The notes: generated by a model not told the origin, from the letters alone. A stretch of 45,433 bases of DNA from an uncultured Hyphomicrobiales bacterium (GCA_903824185.1 CAIJVU010000003.1:1-45433); one strand, 5' to 3'; numbered from the stretch's first letter, positions 17,077-25,483 are shown. Translations and numbers: made by a program.

Positions 17077-18540
17077 ATGCCAGTTGCAAAAGGCTATCGC
17101 GGCGAAACAATCCATGCCCAATTGGGGGAGGCCTTTTATGATCCGGTGACCGCGGCCCATTTTCCTGAGCTGACCTTACGGTTTCGCAATCAGCGACACG
17201 CCAAAACTGTGGGTCTTGATGAACTCACCGAGGCCGAATGGCAATCGCATTTCGGGGCATTTGCTCCGCTCCCAGATACATACGTGCAGCCATTGGCCTT
17301 GCGCTATCACGGACATCAATTTGGTGTTTACAATCCTGATCTAGGGGATGGGCGCGGATTTTTGTTCGCGCAATTGCGTGACCTTGAAAACAACCGCTTG
17401 CTGGATCTGGGCACCAAAGGATCCGGACAAACGCCATGGTCGCGCGCCGGTGATGGCCGCCTGACACTCAAAGGTGGCGTCAGGGAAATTCTGGCCACGG
17501 AAATGCTCGAAGCGTTGGGTGTGGAAACCTCAAAAACACTCAGCCTTTTTGAAACCGGCGAAAATCTGGTGCGCTATGACGAGCCCTCGCCAACACGGGC
17601 AGGGGTTCTGGTCAGACTCAGCCTCAGTCATATCCGGATCGGTACCTTTCAGCGTCTGGCTTTTCATGGCGAGACGGATGCCATCAACACATTGGTTGCG
17701 CATGCAATCCGTTATTATTTTCCCGACCTTGCTGCAAGCGCGCAGCCTGTCGAAGCGTTGTTTGAAGCCACGGTCCAGAATGTAGCCCGCATGGGGGCGC
17801 AGTATTTTGCCGCAGGCTTTGTGCATGGCGTGCTCAACACCGATAATGTGACTTTGCTGGGCGAAAGCTTTGATTATGGCCCATGGCGCTTTTTACCCAC
17901 CTACCAACCCCAATTCACCGCAGCCTATTTTGACGAAACAGGTCGCTATGCCTTTGGCCGCCAGCCCGAAGCGCTGTTATGGGCTTTGGCGCGTTTTGCT
18001 GAAACACTTTTGCCGCTGACCAGTCATGCCGCCTTGAAAAATGCATTGGAGCAATTTCTTCCAAGTTTCAAACGCCACTTAAGCCAAAGAACTCTTGCTT
18101 TATTGGGTCTCGCCGCCTCCCCAAAAGAGGCACAAAAGGCGCAAGAGACTGTGTCGGCGCTCTATCTCGCCATGCGGGAGACCCAAATCCCCTTTGCGCA
18201 ATGCCTGTTTGATCTTGTGGGGGGTGGTGATGCGACCCGTCTTGCCAAGCAAAGCCATGCACCGCTTTATCAAACAAACAGTTTCAAAGAGGTCATCAAG
18301 ACCTTACAGGATTTCTCCCCGCATCCTGCTTATGCGCTGGCAAAAGACCATGCCTATTTTCAACAAGACAGCGCCACCGATTTGCTGATTGAACAGGTCG
18401 AGGCGCTTTGGGCGCCGATTGCCCAAGACGATAACTGGACAGACCTCAACCAATGGATCGCGGCCATCCGGCATAAAGGGGAGGCCTATGCGCCCTTGTT
18501 GAAAACGGACGGTCTTGAACCGCTTGCCGATCTGGAGTGA
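17077..18540 (+). CDS. selO: Protein adenylyltransferase SelO (YdiU family)
   Basis: 487-aa pseudokinase-fold enzyme that transfers AMP to protein Ser/Thr/Tyr residues; in bacteria it has been linked to redox homeostasis. Family motifs are all present: GHQFGVYNPDLGDGR (79-93), LGTKGSGQTPWSRAGDGR (111-128), SHIRIGTF (184-191), GVLNTDN (251-257) and FDYGP (265-269), the last two supplying metal ligands. It lacks the C-terminal selenocysteine of eukaryotic forms, as is usual in bacteria. The length is normal. It follows the cupin gene by 37 bp and may share its transcript. Confidence 0.96.
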   Translation: MPVAKGYRGETIHAQLGEAFYDPVTAAHFPELTLRFRNQRHAKTVGLDELTEAEWQSHFGAFAPLPDTYVQPLALRYHGHQFGVYNPDLGDGRGFLFAQLRDLENNRLLDLGTKGSGQTPWSRAGDGRLTLKGGVREILATEMLEALGVETSKTLSLFETGENLVRYDEPSPTRAGVLVRLSLSHIRIGTFQRLAFHGETDAINTLVAHAIRYYFPDLAASAQPVEALFEATVQNVARMGAQYFAAGFVHGVLNTDNVTLLGESFDYGPWRFLPTYQPQFTAAYFDETGRYAFGRQPEALLWALARFAETLLPLTSHAALKNALEQFLPSFKRHLSQRTLALLGLAASPKEAQKAQETVSALYLAMRETQIPFAQCLFDLVGGGDATRLAKQSHAPLYQTNSFKEVIKTLQDFSPHPAYALAKDHAYFQQDSATDLLIEQVEALWAPIAQDDNWTDLNQWIAAIRHKGEAYAPLLKTDGLEPLADLE

Positions 18541-18632
18541 AGCGCAAAAAAATCCCTGTCCTTAGGAACAGTTACCCGCCCCCGCAAATCAACCCATGAT
18601 CGCAACCCAGTGCTAAGCGATTGGGTGTTACG

Positions 18633-19052
18633 ATGCGTATGGTTGAATCCGCAATGATCGGTCTGTTGGTTGTGTCAGCGCCGGCTGGTTTTGTAGCCGC
18701 CGCCAATTTCATACCGGCGAATTTTGATGTCACGCTTTCAAATCAGCTGTCAAACGCAACGGGTCAAGCCACGGACGGCCATGGCGGACAATCCCCAAAA
18801 GCGAAACCACCTAAAAAACCCAAACCATACCCCGCCGAAGGCCCAGGCTTGCGCGGTGCGACCCTGCCGCATTGCAGCCCCGGCGAATATTCCGCGGGCT
18901 ATATCTGCAAACCCAGCCCGCCGAATTATTATGTGCCGGTCGGTAGCCTCTTCCCGCTGTCCTGCCCTGAAAACACCATTTCGCCCATGGGGTCGCAGTC
19001 GAAATCCCAATGCAAGAAACCCGAATCAAAGGGCTGGAAATTGTTTTCCTGA
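18633..19052 (+). CDS. Exported Cys-rich protein with an ephrin-receptor-like module
   Basis: 139 aa. A signal peptide ends around VAAA (residue 24). It is followed by an unstructured Lys/Pro region (about 50-70) and a short module with Cys at 81, 92, 111 and 127. The spacing CSPGEYS, ICKPSPPNYYVPVG, CPENTISPMG, QCK resembles the ephrin-receptor-like / GCC2-GCC3 repeat, which is more familiar from eukaryotic and large surface proteins. Function unknown. The start could be ATG 18633 or 18639. Confidence 0.65.
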   Translation: MRMVESAMIGLLVVSAPAGFVAAANFIPANFDVTLSNQLSNATGQATDGHGGQSPKAKPPKKPKPYPAEGPGLRGATLPHCSPGEYSAGYICKPSPPNYYVPVGSLFPLSCPENTISPMGSQSKSQCKKPESKGWKLFS

Positions 19053-19208
19053 GAAGGGCTTAAGCAAGAGCCTCAGAAAAAAATCATGAAATCCGTAATC
19101 CGTGTCCCGTCTGGCACGGGATATGCAAACATCCTTCAGTAACAATGGGGTGAAGCCTTGCCAAAGGCGCGATCCCGTCACTTTTTTTGTTTTCTGAGGA
19201 TTGAGATC

Positions 19209-19547
19209 ATGGCCTCGCATGATACCGCATTTAGGCCCTTACTGCCGGATGCCTTTCATCACTCTTTGCATGATGCCAACCCATCGGCCGACCTGACCAA
19301 GCCGTCTGTGGCTGTGGAAACAGGGCCTGCTGAGATTGTGTCGCTGCAGGCCTATAAAGTGCTGAAAAGCCTGAAAAAGGCTCAGGAAAACCAAAAAAAT
19401 CAGGACATTCTCAAGAATATCCATCAAGTCCACGACATTGCCTTGTTGCTGCCTCTGATCAACGAGGCCCATTTACGCCCTGTCCGCTTTTATCGCGGTC
19501 TGGAAGAATGGCTGCTGGGCCAAGATTATCCTCAGGACCAAATCTGA
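19209..19547 (+). CDS. Hypothetical soluble protein
   Basis: 112 aa, family not recognised. The middle (about 40-75) is Lys/Gln/Asn-rich and probably helical. It lacks a signal peptide or membrane segment. ATG 19209 has TGAGG upstream. The 155-bp leader contains a hairpin, TCCCGT/ACGGGA around CTGGC, near 19108-19124. It lies ahead of the permease gene but is separated from it by about 145 bp. Confidence 0.6.
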   Translation: MASHDTAFRPLLPDAFHHSLHDANPSADLTKPSVAVETGPAEIVSLQAYKVLKSLKKAQENQKNQDILKNIHQVHDIALLLPLINEAHLRPVRFYRGLEEWLLGQDYPQDQI

Positions 19548-19693
19548 AGATGGGTCTGGGATCCCGCTTCAGGCGGGGGGCTGGCTTGCGCCTTTTTTGA
19601 AAAATATCGTTTCAAAACAATAATAACTGCTTGCTTGAAGCCAGTTTGTCTGCATCCATGAGACCCACTGAATTCAACAAGAGTATAGACCCC

Positions 19694-20971
19694 ATGCAAT
19701 CTTATTCTCAAAACCAAGCGCTCACCCCGATCCCGCATAAAGAGCGGGCTTTCAGCTTTCAAAGCCACGTGTCCTTATGGTTCAGCCTTGGCGTTGGCCT
19801 TCTGGTCATTCAGGTCGGCGCCTTTCTGGTTCCTGCGGTTGGTACCAAAGACGCCTTCACCGCTATTGTCTTGGGATCGGTGATCGGCTCGGCCTTGCTG
19901 GCCATCACCGCATGGCTCGGCTGCCAAACAGGCCTGTCCAGTGCCGGATTGATGCACAGCGTCTATGGCCACAATTTTGCGCGTATTCCCATCATTTTGA
20001 ATATCATTCAATTGGTCGGCTGGACGACCTTTGAACTGGTCATCATGCGCGATGGCACATTGGCGATTTTTTCCAATGCCTTGGGTTTTGAAGCATCCGG
20101 CACAACAGCGCTTGTCCTGACCACCGCCTTGTGGGGCGGCTTGCTCAGCCTGTTGATGCTTGGCTCGATGCTCACCCTTGTGCGCACCTTCATCAACCGT
20201 TTCGGATTACCGCTGGTGATTGGCTCGCTTGTCTGGCTGAGCTGGCATTTTTACGGCCTGCTGGCCAAAAACGGATTGCCCGCCTTTTTGGCCAAGCAAG
20301 GGGATGACAGCATTGGCATGGCTGCAGCCCTTGATATTGTCATCGCCATGCCGGTGTCATGGTTGCCACTGGTTGCCGATTATGCCCGCTATGGCAAGAC
20401 ACGCGTCAGCACGTTCAACGGCACATTGCTCGGCTACACTATTGCCAATATCTGGTGCTATGGCTTGGGCTTTGTGGTGGCGGGACTGTCAGATCCCGGC
20501 AGCGATCTGGTCACAACACTTCTGCTCGCCCAAGGCGGCTTGCTGGCACTCAGCCTGATCTTGCTGGATGAGGTCGACAATGCCTATGGCGATGTCTATT
20601 CAGCCGCCGTCTGCACCCATAGCTTGAAGCCGGAGATCACCATCCGTCATTGGGGCGTCGGCATTGGTCTTTTATGCACAGTGCTGGCCATGATTTTACC
20701 CATGCAGGCTCTGGAACCGTTTTTATTGTTGCTGAGCTCCATCTTTGTGCCGCTTTACGGCGTGATTTTAGGGCGGATTCTTTTTGCCTATCACGACGGT
20801 GATCGCCATTCGACAACCTCGCGCTCGATTGCTGTGCTGATCTGGCTGTTCGGAATCGCGCTGTTTCACGGCCTGACGCAATTGGCTCCCGAATGGGGCG
20901 CGACATTACCGACATTGGTGCTGACCGCTCTGCTGGGACAATTGACACGCCCGCGCGTGGTTGCCGCTTAA
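19694..20971 (+). CDS. NCS1-family permease (cytosine / hydroxymethylpyrimidine type)
   Basis: 425-aa inner-membrane transporter with about 12 hydrophobic segments. The N-terminal PIPHKERAFSF segment, the SLWFSLGVGLLVIQVGAFL helix, VGWTTFE, and LLDEVDNAYGDVYSAAV near residue 300 fit nucleobase:cation symporter-1 proteins, especially the CytX subgroup. Those import cytosine or thiamine pyrimidine precursors. No thiamine riboswitch is visible upstream, so the thiamine link is unsupported here. Start ATG 19694 is the best fit, though no strong ribosome site is seen. Confidence 0.85.
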   Translation: MQSYSQNQALTPIPHKERAFSFQSHVSLWFSLGVGLLVIQVGAFLVPAVGTKDAFTAIVLGSVIGSALLAITAWLGCQTGLSSAGLMHSVYGHNFARIPIILNIIQLVGWTTFELVIMRDGTLAIFSNALGFEASGTTALVLTTALWGGLLSLLMLGSMLTLVRTFINRFGLPLVIGSLVWLSWHFYGLLAKNGLPAFLAKQGDDSIGMAAALDIVIAMPVSWLPLVADYARYGKTRVSTFNGTLLGYTIANIWCYGLGFVVAGLSDPGSDLVTTLLLAQGGLLALSLILLDEVDNAYGDVYSAAVCTHSLKPEITIRHWGVGIGLLCTVLAMILPMQALEPFLLLLSSIFVPLYGVILGRILFAYHDGDRHSTTSRSIAVLIWLFGIALFHGLTQLAPEWGATLPTLVLTALLGQLTRPRVVAA

Positions 20972-21023
20972 ATCCTGTGATCTCGACATCACACATATAA
21001 AACAAACGGGAGAAAACAATCCG

Positions 21024-21350
21024 ATGCTTTATGAATTGCGTGTCTATCAAACTGTGCCTGGGCGCATGCCCAATCTTTTGAAGCGCTTTGAAAATCACGC
21101 GCTTCGGCTTTGGGAGAGGCATGGCATCAAACAGGTGGGTTTCTGGCTGACCTATATCGGGGAAAGCAATCAGGAGCTGCATTACATACTGGCTTGGGAG
21201 TCGCTGGCCGACCGCGAGAAAAAATGGAATGCGTTTATGAGCGATCCGGAATGGGTCAAAGTGCGTGGTGAGAGTGAAGCGGACGGCCCGATCAATGCCA
21301 AAGTGACCAGCCAAATCCTGACACCCACCGCTTTTTCGGCGCTTCAATAA
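21024..21350 (+). CDS. NIPSNAP family protein
   Basis: 108 aa. It starts MLYELRVYQTVPGRM and continues with HYILAWESLADREKKWNAF, both typical of NIPSNAP domains (a dimeric alpha+beta barrel fold). The bacterial role is unknown, but members often sit in catabolic clusters. GGGAG is 12 bases upstream of the ATG. It lies 52 bp after the permease and ends before a strong terminator, so the two may be co-transcribed. Confidence 0.88.
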   Translation: MLYELRVYQTVPGRMPNLLKRFENHALRLWERHGIKQVGFWLTYIGESNQELHYILAWESLADREKKWNAFMSDPEWVKVRGESEADGPINAKVTSQILTPTAFSALQ

Positions 21351-21370
21351 GCCTGCCAATTCAAAAACAA

Positions 21371-21395
21371 AAAAGGGGCGCAAGGCCCCTTTTTC
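21371..21395. terminator. Bidirectional intrinsic terminator
   Basis: AAAA, stem GGGGC/GCCCC around GCAAG, then TTTTT. It separates the NIPSNAP gene (+) from the convergent BKACE gene (-). Confidence 0.9.
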
Positions 21396-21429
21396 AATAT
21401 GTTATGCTGCGCCTGAGCGCTGGGTCACA

Positions 21430-22362
21430 CTAGAAATTGACCTTATCGCCGCCTTTTAATTGCAACATGGCACGGGCCTCATCGGGTGTGGCGATTTCAA
21501 GCCCCATGCCTTCGACTATCTGCCGCGCTTTGCGCACCTGATCAGCATTCGTCTTGGCAAATTGTCCGGCCCCAATCCACAGCGAGTCTTCCAATCCGAC
21601 CCGCAAATTGCCGCCCATCGACACCGCCATGGTGGCAATCGGCAATTGATTGCGTCCGGCCCCTAACACCGACCATTGATAATCAGACCCGAACAGTCGA
21701 TCGGCTGTGCGTTTCATATGGATGACATCTTCGGGATGGGCACCGATGCCCCCTAAAATACCAAACACCGATTGCACAAAAAACGGCGGCTTGATCAAAC
21801 CGCGATCGGCGAAGTGCGACAGCGTATAAAGATGGCCGATGTCATAACATTCGATTTCAAAGCGCGTATTGTTTTCAGCGCAAGCCGCCAGAATATTTTC
21901 AATATCCTGAAAGGTGTTTTTGAAGATCCGCTCTTTGGAGCCTTCGAGATAGGGGCGCTCCCAATCATGTTTGAACTCTTTGAAGCGGGCCAACATCGGA
22001 TAAAGGCCAAAATTCATCGAGCCCATATTCAGGGAGGCGACTTCCGGTTTAAAAACCGCACAAGGGCGCAGACGCTCCTCAACACTCATTTGCGGCGAAC
22101 CGCCGGTCGTGATGTTGATGACGCAATTGGACCTTTGCTTGATCACCCGCAAGAAGGGCTCGAAAGCTTCCGGGCTCTGGTCGGGCTTGCCCGTTTCCGG
22201 ATCACGCGCATGCACATGCACAAGCGCCGCACCCGCCTCCGCCGCCCCGATGGCGGCATCAATGATCTCTTCAGACGTTACCGGCAAATAAGGCGACATC
22301 GAGGGCGTATGAATGGCCCCCGTGACGGCACAGGTAATGATCACCTTCCGATTTTTAGACAT
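21430..22362 (-). CDS. Beta-keto acid cleavage enzyme (BKACE, DUF849)
   Basis: 310-aa TIM-barrel enzyme. Family members cleave a beta-keto acid with acetyl-CoA to acetoacetate and a new CoA ester; known substrates include 3-keto-5-aminohexanoate and dehydrocarnitine. Zinc ligands are visible as HVHARDP (His49, His51) and the GLEDSLW motif near residue 257. Other marks are ITTGG and GAHPEDV. AAGGAA lies seven bases before the ATG. It follows the dehydrogenase gene by 12 bp, a pairing that suggests stepwise oxidation then cleavage of a beta-hydroxy acid. Confidence 0.92.
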   Translation of the reverse strand: MSKNRKVIITCAVTGAIHTPSMSPYLPVTSEEIIDAAIGAAEAGAALVHVHARDPETGKPDQSPEAFEPFLRVIKQRSNCVINITTGGSPQMSVEERLRPCAVFKPEVASLNMGSMNFGLYPMLARFKEFKHDWERPYLEGSKERIFKNTFQDIENILAACAENNTRFEIECYDIGHLYTLSHFADRGLIKPPFFVQSVFGILGGIGAHPEDVIHMKRTADRLFGSDYQWSVLGAGRNQLPIATMAVSMGGNLRVGLEDSLWIGAGQFAKTNADQVRKARQIVEGMGLEIATPDEARAMLQLKGGDKVNF

Positions 22363-22374
22363 CGTGTATTCCTT

Positions 22375-23313
22375 TTAGCTTGGTTTGCGTTGCGCTTTTA
22401 ATTTATGGGCCTTGAGGGCTGCCAACCGTCCATCCCGCCAGGCGCTGAGCTTTTGCACCCGCTCGGCGGACTGTTCGCCTGTCCAGGCCTCCATGACTTT
22501 GCTGACGGTTTTCTTGCCGAAGGGTTTGCCGTCCCCAGCGCCTTGGATCATATCCTGCAACGACGTGCCAAAGCGTTCGCAGTAATCGGGAATACCGCCC
22601 GGAGCATTCAATTCGATGGTTTCAAACGGCCCCATAAAGGCCCACCGCAATCCAAGACCGTCTCTGATGGTTTTATCGAGGTCTTGCGGACTCACAACGC
22701 CCTCGCCCACCAAGCGGAAGGCTTCACCCAGCAAGACGGCCTGCAAACGGTTCAAGACAAAGCCGGGGCTTTCCTTTTTCAAGGTAATCGGCACCTGTCC
22801 GGCGCGCTCATAGATTTTTTTGGCTTTCGTCACCACAGCCGGATCCGTCCAAGGGGCGGGAGCCAGCTCGACAATCGGGACAAGATGGGGCGGGTTGACC
22901 GGATGGGCAACCAGCATCCGATGCCGACCCTCAAGCTTTTTGGAAAAGCGCGACGCCTCGATGAACGAGGTTGATGACGCGAGAATGGCCGATTTGGGCG
23001 CGAGATGATCCATCTCGTCAAACAAAGCGCGTTTGGCGGCCAATGTCTCGGGGCCGTTTTCTTGCGCAAGGGCCACACCTTTCAAGGCATCGGCCAGATC
23101 TTTGGCAACGCGGATACGGGCCAGCGCCTGTTTTTTGTCTTTGATCAGGCCGTGACGATCCAGATCATCGAGATTTTTCTTGATATGACCATGGGCAGTT
23201 TCGGCGATCTCGACGGTCTGGTCGTGCAAAGCAACGTCAAAACCGTGGGTGGCAAAAACAGTCGCCCATGCGCGCCCGATCAGTCCGGATCCGATAATAG
23301 CAATTTTTGTCAC
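22375..23313 (-). CDS. 3-hydroxyacyl-CoA-dehydrogenase-like beta-hydroxyacid dehydrogenase
   Basis: 312 aa. An N-terminal Rossmann domain (GSGLIG at 8-13) is followed by SSTS at 113-116, the catalytic region VAHPVNPPH (His137) with Glu149, and a helical C-terminal domain. This arrangement is shared by lambda-crystallin / L-gulonate 3-dehydrogenases and carnitine 3-dehydrogenases. It is more like the former in its AHPVNPP segment. No fused thioesterase is present, unlike many carnitine dehydrogenases. It is the first gene of a two-gene unit with BKACE. Confidence 0.9.
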   Translation of the reverse strand: MTKIAIIGSGLIGRAWATVFATHGFDVALHDQTVEIAETAHGHIKKNLDDLDRHGLIKDKKQALARIRVAKDLADALKGVALAQENGPETLAAKRALFDEMDHLAPKSAILASSTSFIEASRFSKKLEGRHRMLVAHPVNPPHLVPIVELAPAPWTDPAVVTKAKKIYERAGQVPITLKKESPGFVLNRLQAVLLGEAFRLVGEGVVSPQDLDKTIRDGLGLRWAFMGPFETIELNAPGGIPDYCERFGTSLQDMIQGAGDGKPFGKKTVSKVMEAWTGEQSAERVQKLSAWRDGRLAALKAHKLKAQRKPS

Positions 23314-23505
23314 GTTCCCGCCCTTTCCTCATCCTTGTGTGTCGTTTATCCGCTGCCGCAGTATGCACGACTTTGCATCAGTGCCAACTGCTGGATATGA
23401 TCTAAGCCCTGCTTGCGCCAGATCACCGCCCCGCGATGGGTGCAGAGCAAAAAAAATCGTGATGTCATATGAATAGACCCACAATCAAACGGGAGGATGC
23501 AAACC

Positions 23506-24282
23506 ATGGATATGCACATCAAAGACTTGCGCGTCTTGATTACGGCGGGCGCCAATGGAATCGGCCGCGCTACGGCTCTGGCTTTCCGGGCGGAAGGCGC
23601 CCGCGTCCATATTTGTGATGTTGACGAAAAAGCCATGGCCGCCCTCACAGAATTCGATCCGGCGATTACAGCGTCTTTTTGTGACGTCTCAGACCGCGCT
23701 CAGGTCGCCGATCTTTTCAAAGCGGTTGAAAAACAGATGGGCGGGCTTGATTGCCTGATCAACAATGCGGGCATTGCCGGACCGACAGGCCGTGTGGACG
23801 AAATTACCGTCGAGGACTGGGATCAATGCATCGCCATCGATCTGACCGGACAGTTCAATTGTGCCCGTCTGGCCGTGCCCATGCTCAAACGGTCCCAAAA
23901 TGCCAGCATGACCAATCTCTCCAGTCAGGCCGGTAAACACGGTTTTCCGTTGCGCTCCCCTTATGCGGCCGCGAAATGGGGTGTGATCGGTTTTACCAAG
24001 GCGCTCTCGGCTGAACTGGGCGAATTCGGCATTCGCGTTAACGCCATTTGTCCGGGACTGGTGGATGGTCCGCGGATCCAGAGCGTGATTGCCAATAAAG
24101 CCCGCAGCCTAAATGTCTCGCATGAAGACATGACCGAGCATTTGTTTTCGGGTGTGTCGATCAAACAATTTGTTGATCCCCATGACATTGCCAAACAAAT
24201 TGTGTTTCTGGCCTCCCCTTATGGAAAAACCATTTCAGGGCAGGATGTGTCGATTTGCGGGGACACCCGTATGCTGCGTTGA
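23506..24282 (+). CDS. SDR-family oxidoreductase
   Basis: 258-aa classical short-chain dehydrogenase. The cofactor loop reads TAGANGIG (Ala in place of the first Gly of TGxxxGxG), followed by NNAG, a Ser in NLSSQ, and YAAAK. The C-terminal substrate loop is enlarged (NKARSLNVSHEDMTEHLF). Start ATG 23506 has GGAGG nine bases upstream; the ATG at 23497 is too close to that site. It is divergent from the dehydrogenase-BKACE pair, sharing about 190 bp of regulatory region, and may act in the same pathway. Confidence 0.9.
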   Translation: MDMHIKDLRVLITAGANGIGRATALAFRAEGARVHICDVDEKAMAALTEFDPAITASFCDVSDRAQVADLFKAVEKQMGGLDCLINNAGIAGPTGRVDEITVEDWDQCIAIDLTGQFNCARLAVPMLKRSQNASMTNLSSQAGKHGFPLRSPYAAAKWGVIGFTKALSAELGEFGIRVNAICPGLVDGPRIQSVIANKARSLNVSHEDMTEHLFSGVSIKQFVDPHDIAKQIVFLASPYGKTISGQDVSICGDTRMLR

Positions 24283-24303
24283 GCCGCCGATCCTGCAACA
24301 CAC

Positions 24304-24334
24304 CCCAAGCCCGTTACCCGCGCGGGCTTGGTTT
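24304..24334 (+). terminator. Terminator-like hairpin after the SDR gene
   Basis: Stem CCAAGCCCG/CGGGCTTGG (24304-24312, 24323-24331) followed by only TTT. It is probably the SDR gene's terminator, although the T-run is short. Confidence 0.7.
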
Positions 24335-24360
24335 AAAACAGCCTTTGAGTGAGATAAAAC

Positions 24361-24654
24361 ATGAACCGTATGATCGCCGGAACGTTTGCCTCTTTGATTT
24401 CATTGATACACGGTGTCGTCTTGCTCGTTTTGGGCGGCGCGACACTCATTTATTTCAATGAGGGCAGCCGTAAATATGATGCCATGCTCACAAATTTTGG
24501 CCTCCCCAAAGAGGGCTTCATCATCCTGATCATAGCCGTCTGGGTGGTCTATGTGCTGATCGTCGGTTTTCTGTCCACCATCATCGCCATGAATGAAAAT
24601 ATGGAACGGCTGGTGGATGCGGTGAACGAGCTCAAACAAAAATTACCCGATTGA
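24361..24654 (+). CDS. Small two-TM membrane protein
   Basis: 97 aa. Hydrophobic helices at about 8-31 and 51-75 and a charged C-terminal helix (NMERLVDAVNELKQK). Family not recognised. It stands between a hairpin and the SOS-box promoter, so it is probably its own unit. Confidence 0.7.
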   Translation: MNRMIAGTFASLISLIHGVVLLVLGGATLIYFNEGSRKYDAMLTNFGLPKEGFIILIIAVWVVYVLIVGFLSTIIAMNENMERLVDAVNELKQKLPD

Positions 24655-24725
24655 AAACAAGCGGTGTGCTGATGGCCCGCACGGCTCTTTTTCCACTGAA
24701 AGGGGAGATGAGTCCGCATGCGCGC

Positions 24726-24763
24726 TTGACTTGCGCGGTTAAAAATAAGAACATAAAGAGAAC
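24726..24763 (+). promoter_or_regulatory. Putative SOS promoter with LexA box (GAAC-N7-GAAC)
   Basis: A direct repeat GAAC at 24749-24752 and 24760-24763 with exactly seven bases between. Its complement is GTTC-N7-GTTC, the LexA box of Alphaproteobacteria. TTGACT (24726-24731) is a good -35, and the box lies where the -10 should be, so bound LexA would block the promoter. The 79-aa gene starts 48 bp downstream. A second GTTC pair at 24784-24796 has a 5-bp spacer and is not counted. Confidence 0.75.
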
Positions 24764-24810
24764 AAAAGTCATTTGATCCGCCTGTTCCTTTCGTTCTGAG
24801 TGAGTATCCC

Positions 24811-25050
24811 ATGCCCTCCCCGTCCGTCTCGCCTGTCTCTGATGCCGCTTTATTGATCACCGATGCGGATGTCGATGCACTTCTGGCTGAATTTGGCCAT
24901 GATCCGCGCATGGCCATCCGAGCTTTGTTGCATGATCTGGCGATCCTTGCCGAAGACAGAGACAATAGCGTTTCATTCGGCTATGTGCGCGGCAGGCTCT
25001 ATGCCCATGAGGCGCTCAGAAACAGTGAAAAGTCAGCTGGAAATGATTGA
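24811..25050 (+). CDS. Small conserved-looking protein under a LexA box
   Basis: 79 aa, cytosolic, acidic and mostly helical. The core LLAEFGHDPRMAIRALL and SFGYVRGRL looks like a compact helical domain. I recall similar short alphaproteobacterial proteins but cannot name the family. The promoter carries a LexA box, so I infer DNA-damage induction. Its 3' end overlaps the convergent lipoprotein gene by 35 bp. It is too small and not hydrophobic enough to resemble the membrane division inhibitors SidA/DidA. Confidence 0.75.
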   Translation: MPSPSVSPVSDAALLITDADVDALLAEFGHDPRMAIRALLHDLAILAEDRDNSVSFGYVRGRLYAHEALRNSEKSAGND

Positions 25051-25318
25051 CGCCCTGTATCATGCTTGAGTCAGCGCTGACTGTCTGGCTTTGCATCCCC
25101 AGTTGCTGGCAAAAGCGGGAGGCGCCGGCAAGGGCATTGAGATTGGCAGCCTCATCCGTCTCATCCGCCACACTGATTTGATAGGTGTTATCGCTCAGTT
25201 TTTTGAGCGATATATCTTGCACGGACTGACACCCACCCAGATTCAAGGCCAAAAAGACGCAGCACAGAGACATGAGCCCTGTCACAAGCGATAATCGTGT
25301 GTTGCCAATCTGAATCAT
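25016..25318 (-). CDS. Putative lipoprotein
   Basis: 100 aa. A signal peptide ends in the lipobox LGGC (Cys at about residue 30), giving a mature lipoprotein of about 70 residues. Mature cysteines in SRFCQQ and FHCF may form a disulfide. Family not recognised. It is convergent with the SOS-box gene, with 35 bp of overlapping coding sequence. Confidence 0.75.
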   Translation of the reverse strand: MIQIGNTRLSLVTGLMSLCCVFLALNLGGCQSVQDISLKKLSDNTYQISVADETDEAANLNALAGASRFCQQLGMQSQTVSADSSMIQGVNHFQLTFHCF

Positions 25319-25483
25319 GCATGATCAAAACGATGCGCGCGCTTGTGTGTCAAGCACCTCTTGCAAAGCCGTGACACAAGGCGCATCTAATGGGTGATGG
25401 GTGAGGGCTCGACAAAGAGCGCCAAATCACCAAAAATAGTTTTGTTTTTGTGTATGCGTGTGCGTTTGTAGGGGTGTTGCGTC

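Noticed and set aside
19548-19693. TPP riboswitch upstream of the CytX-like permease
   Set aside because: The conserved CTGAGA element and the paired thiamine-box sequence are absent.
20637-21383. Minus-strand frame opposite the permease and NIPSNAP genes
   Set aside because: Antisense to two convincing genes and spans a terminator; no domain.
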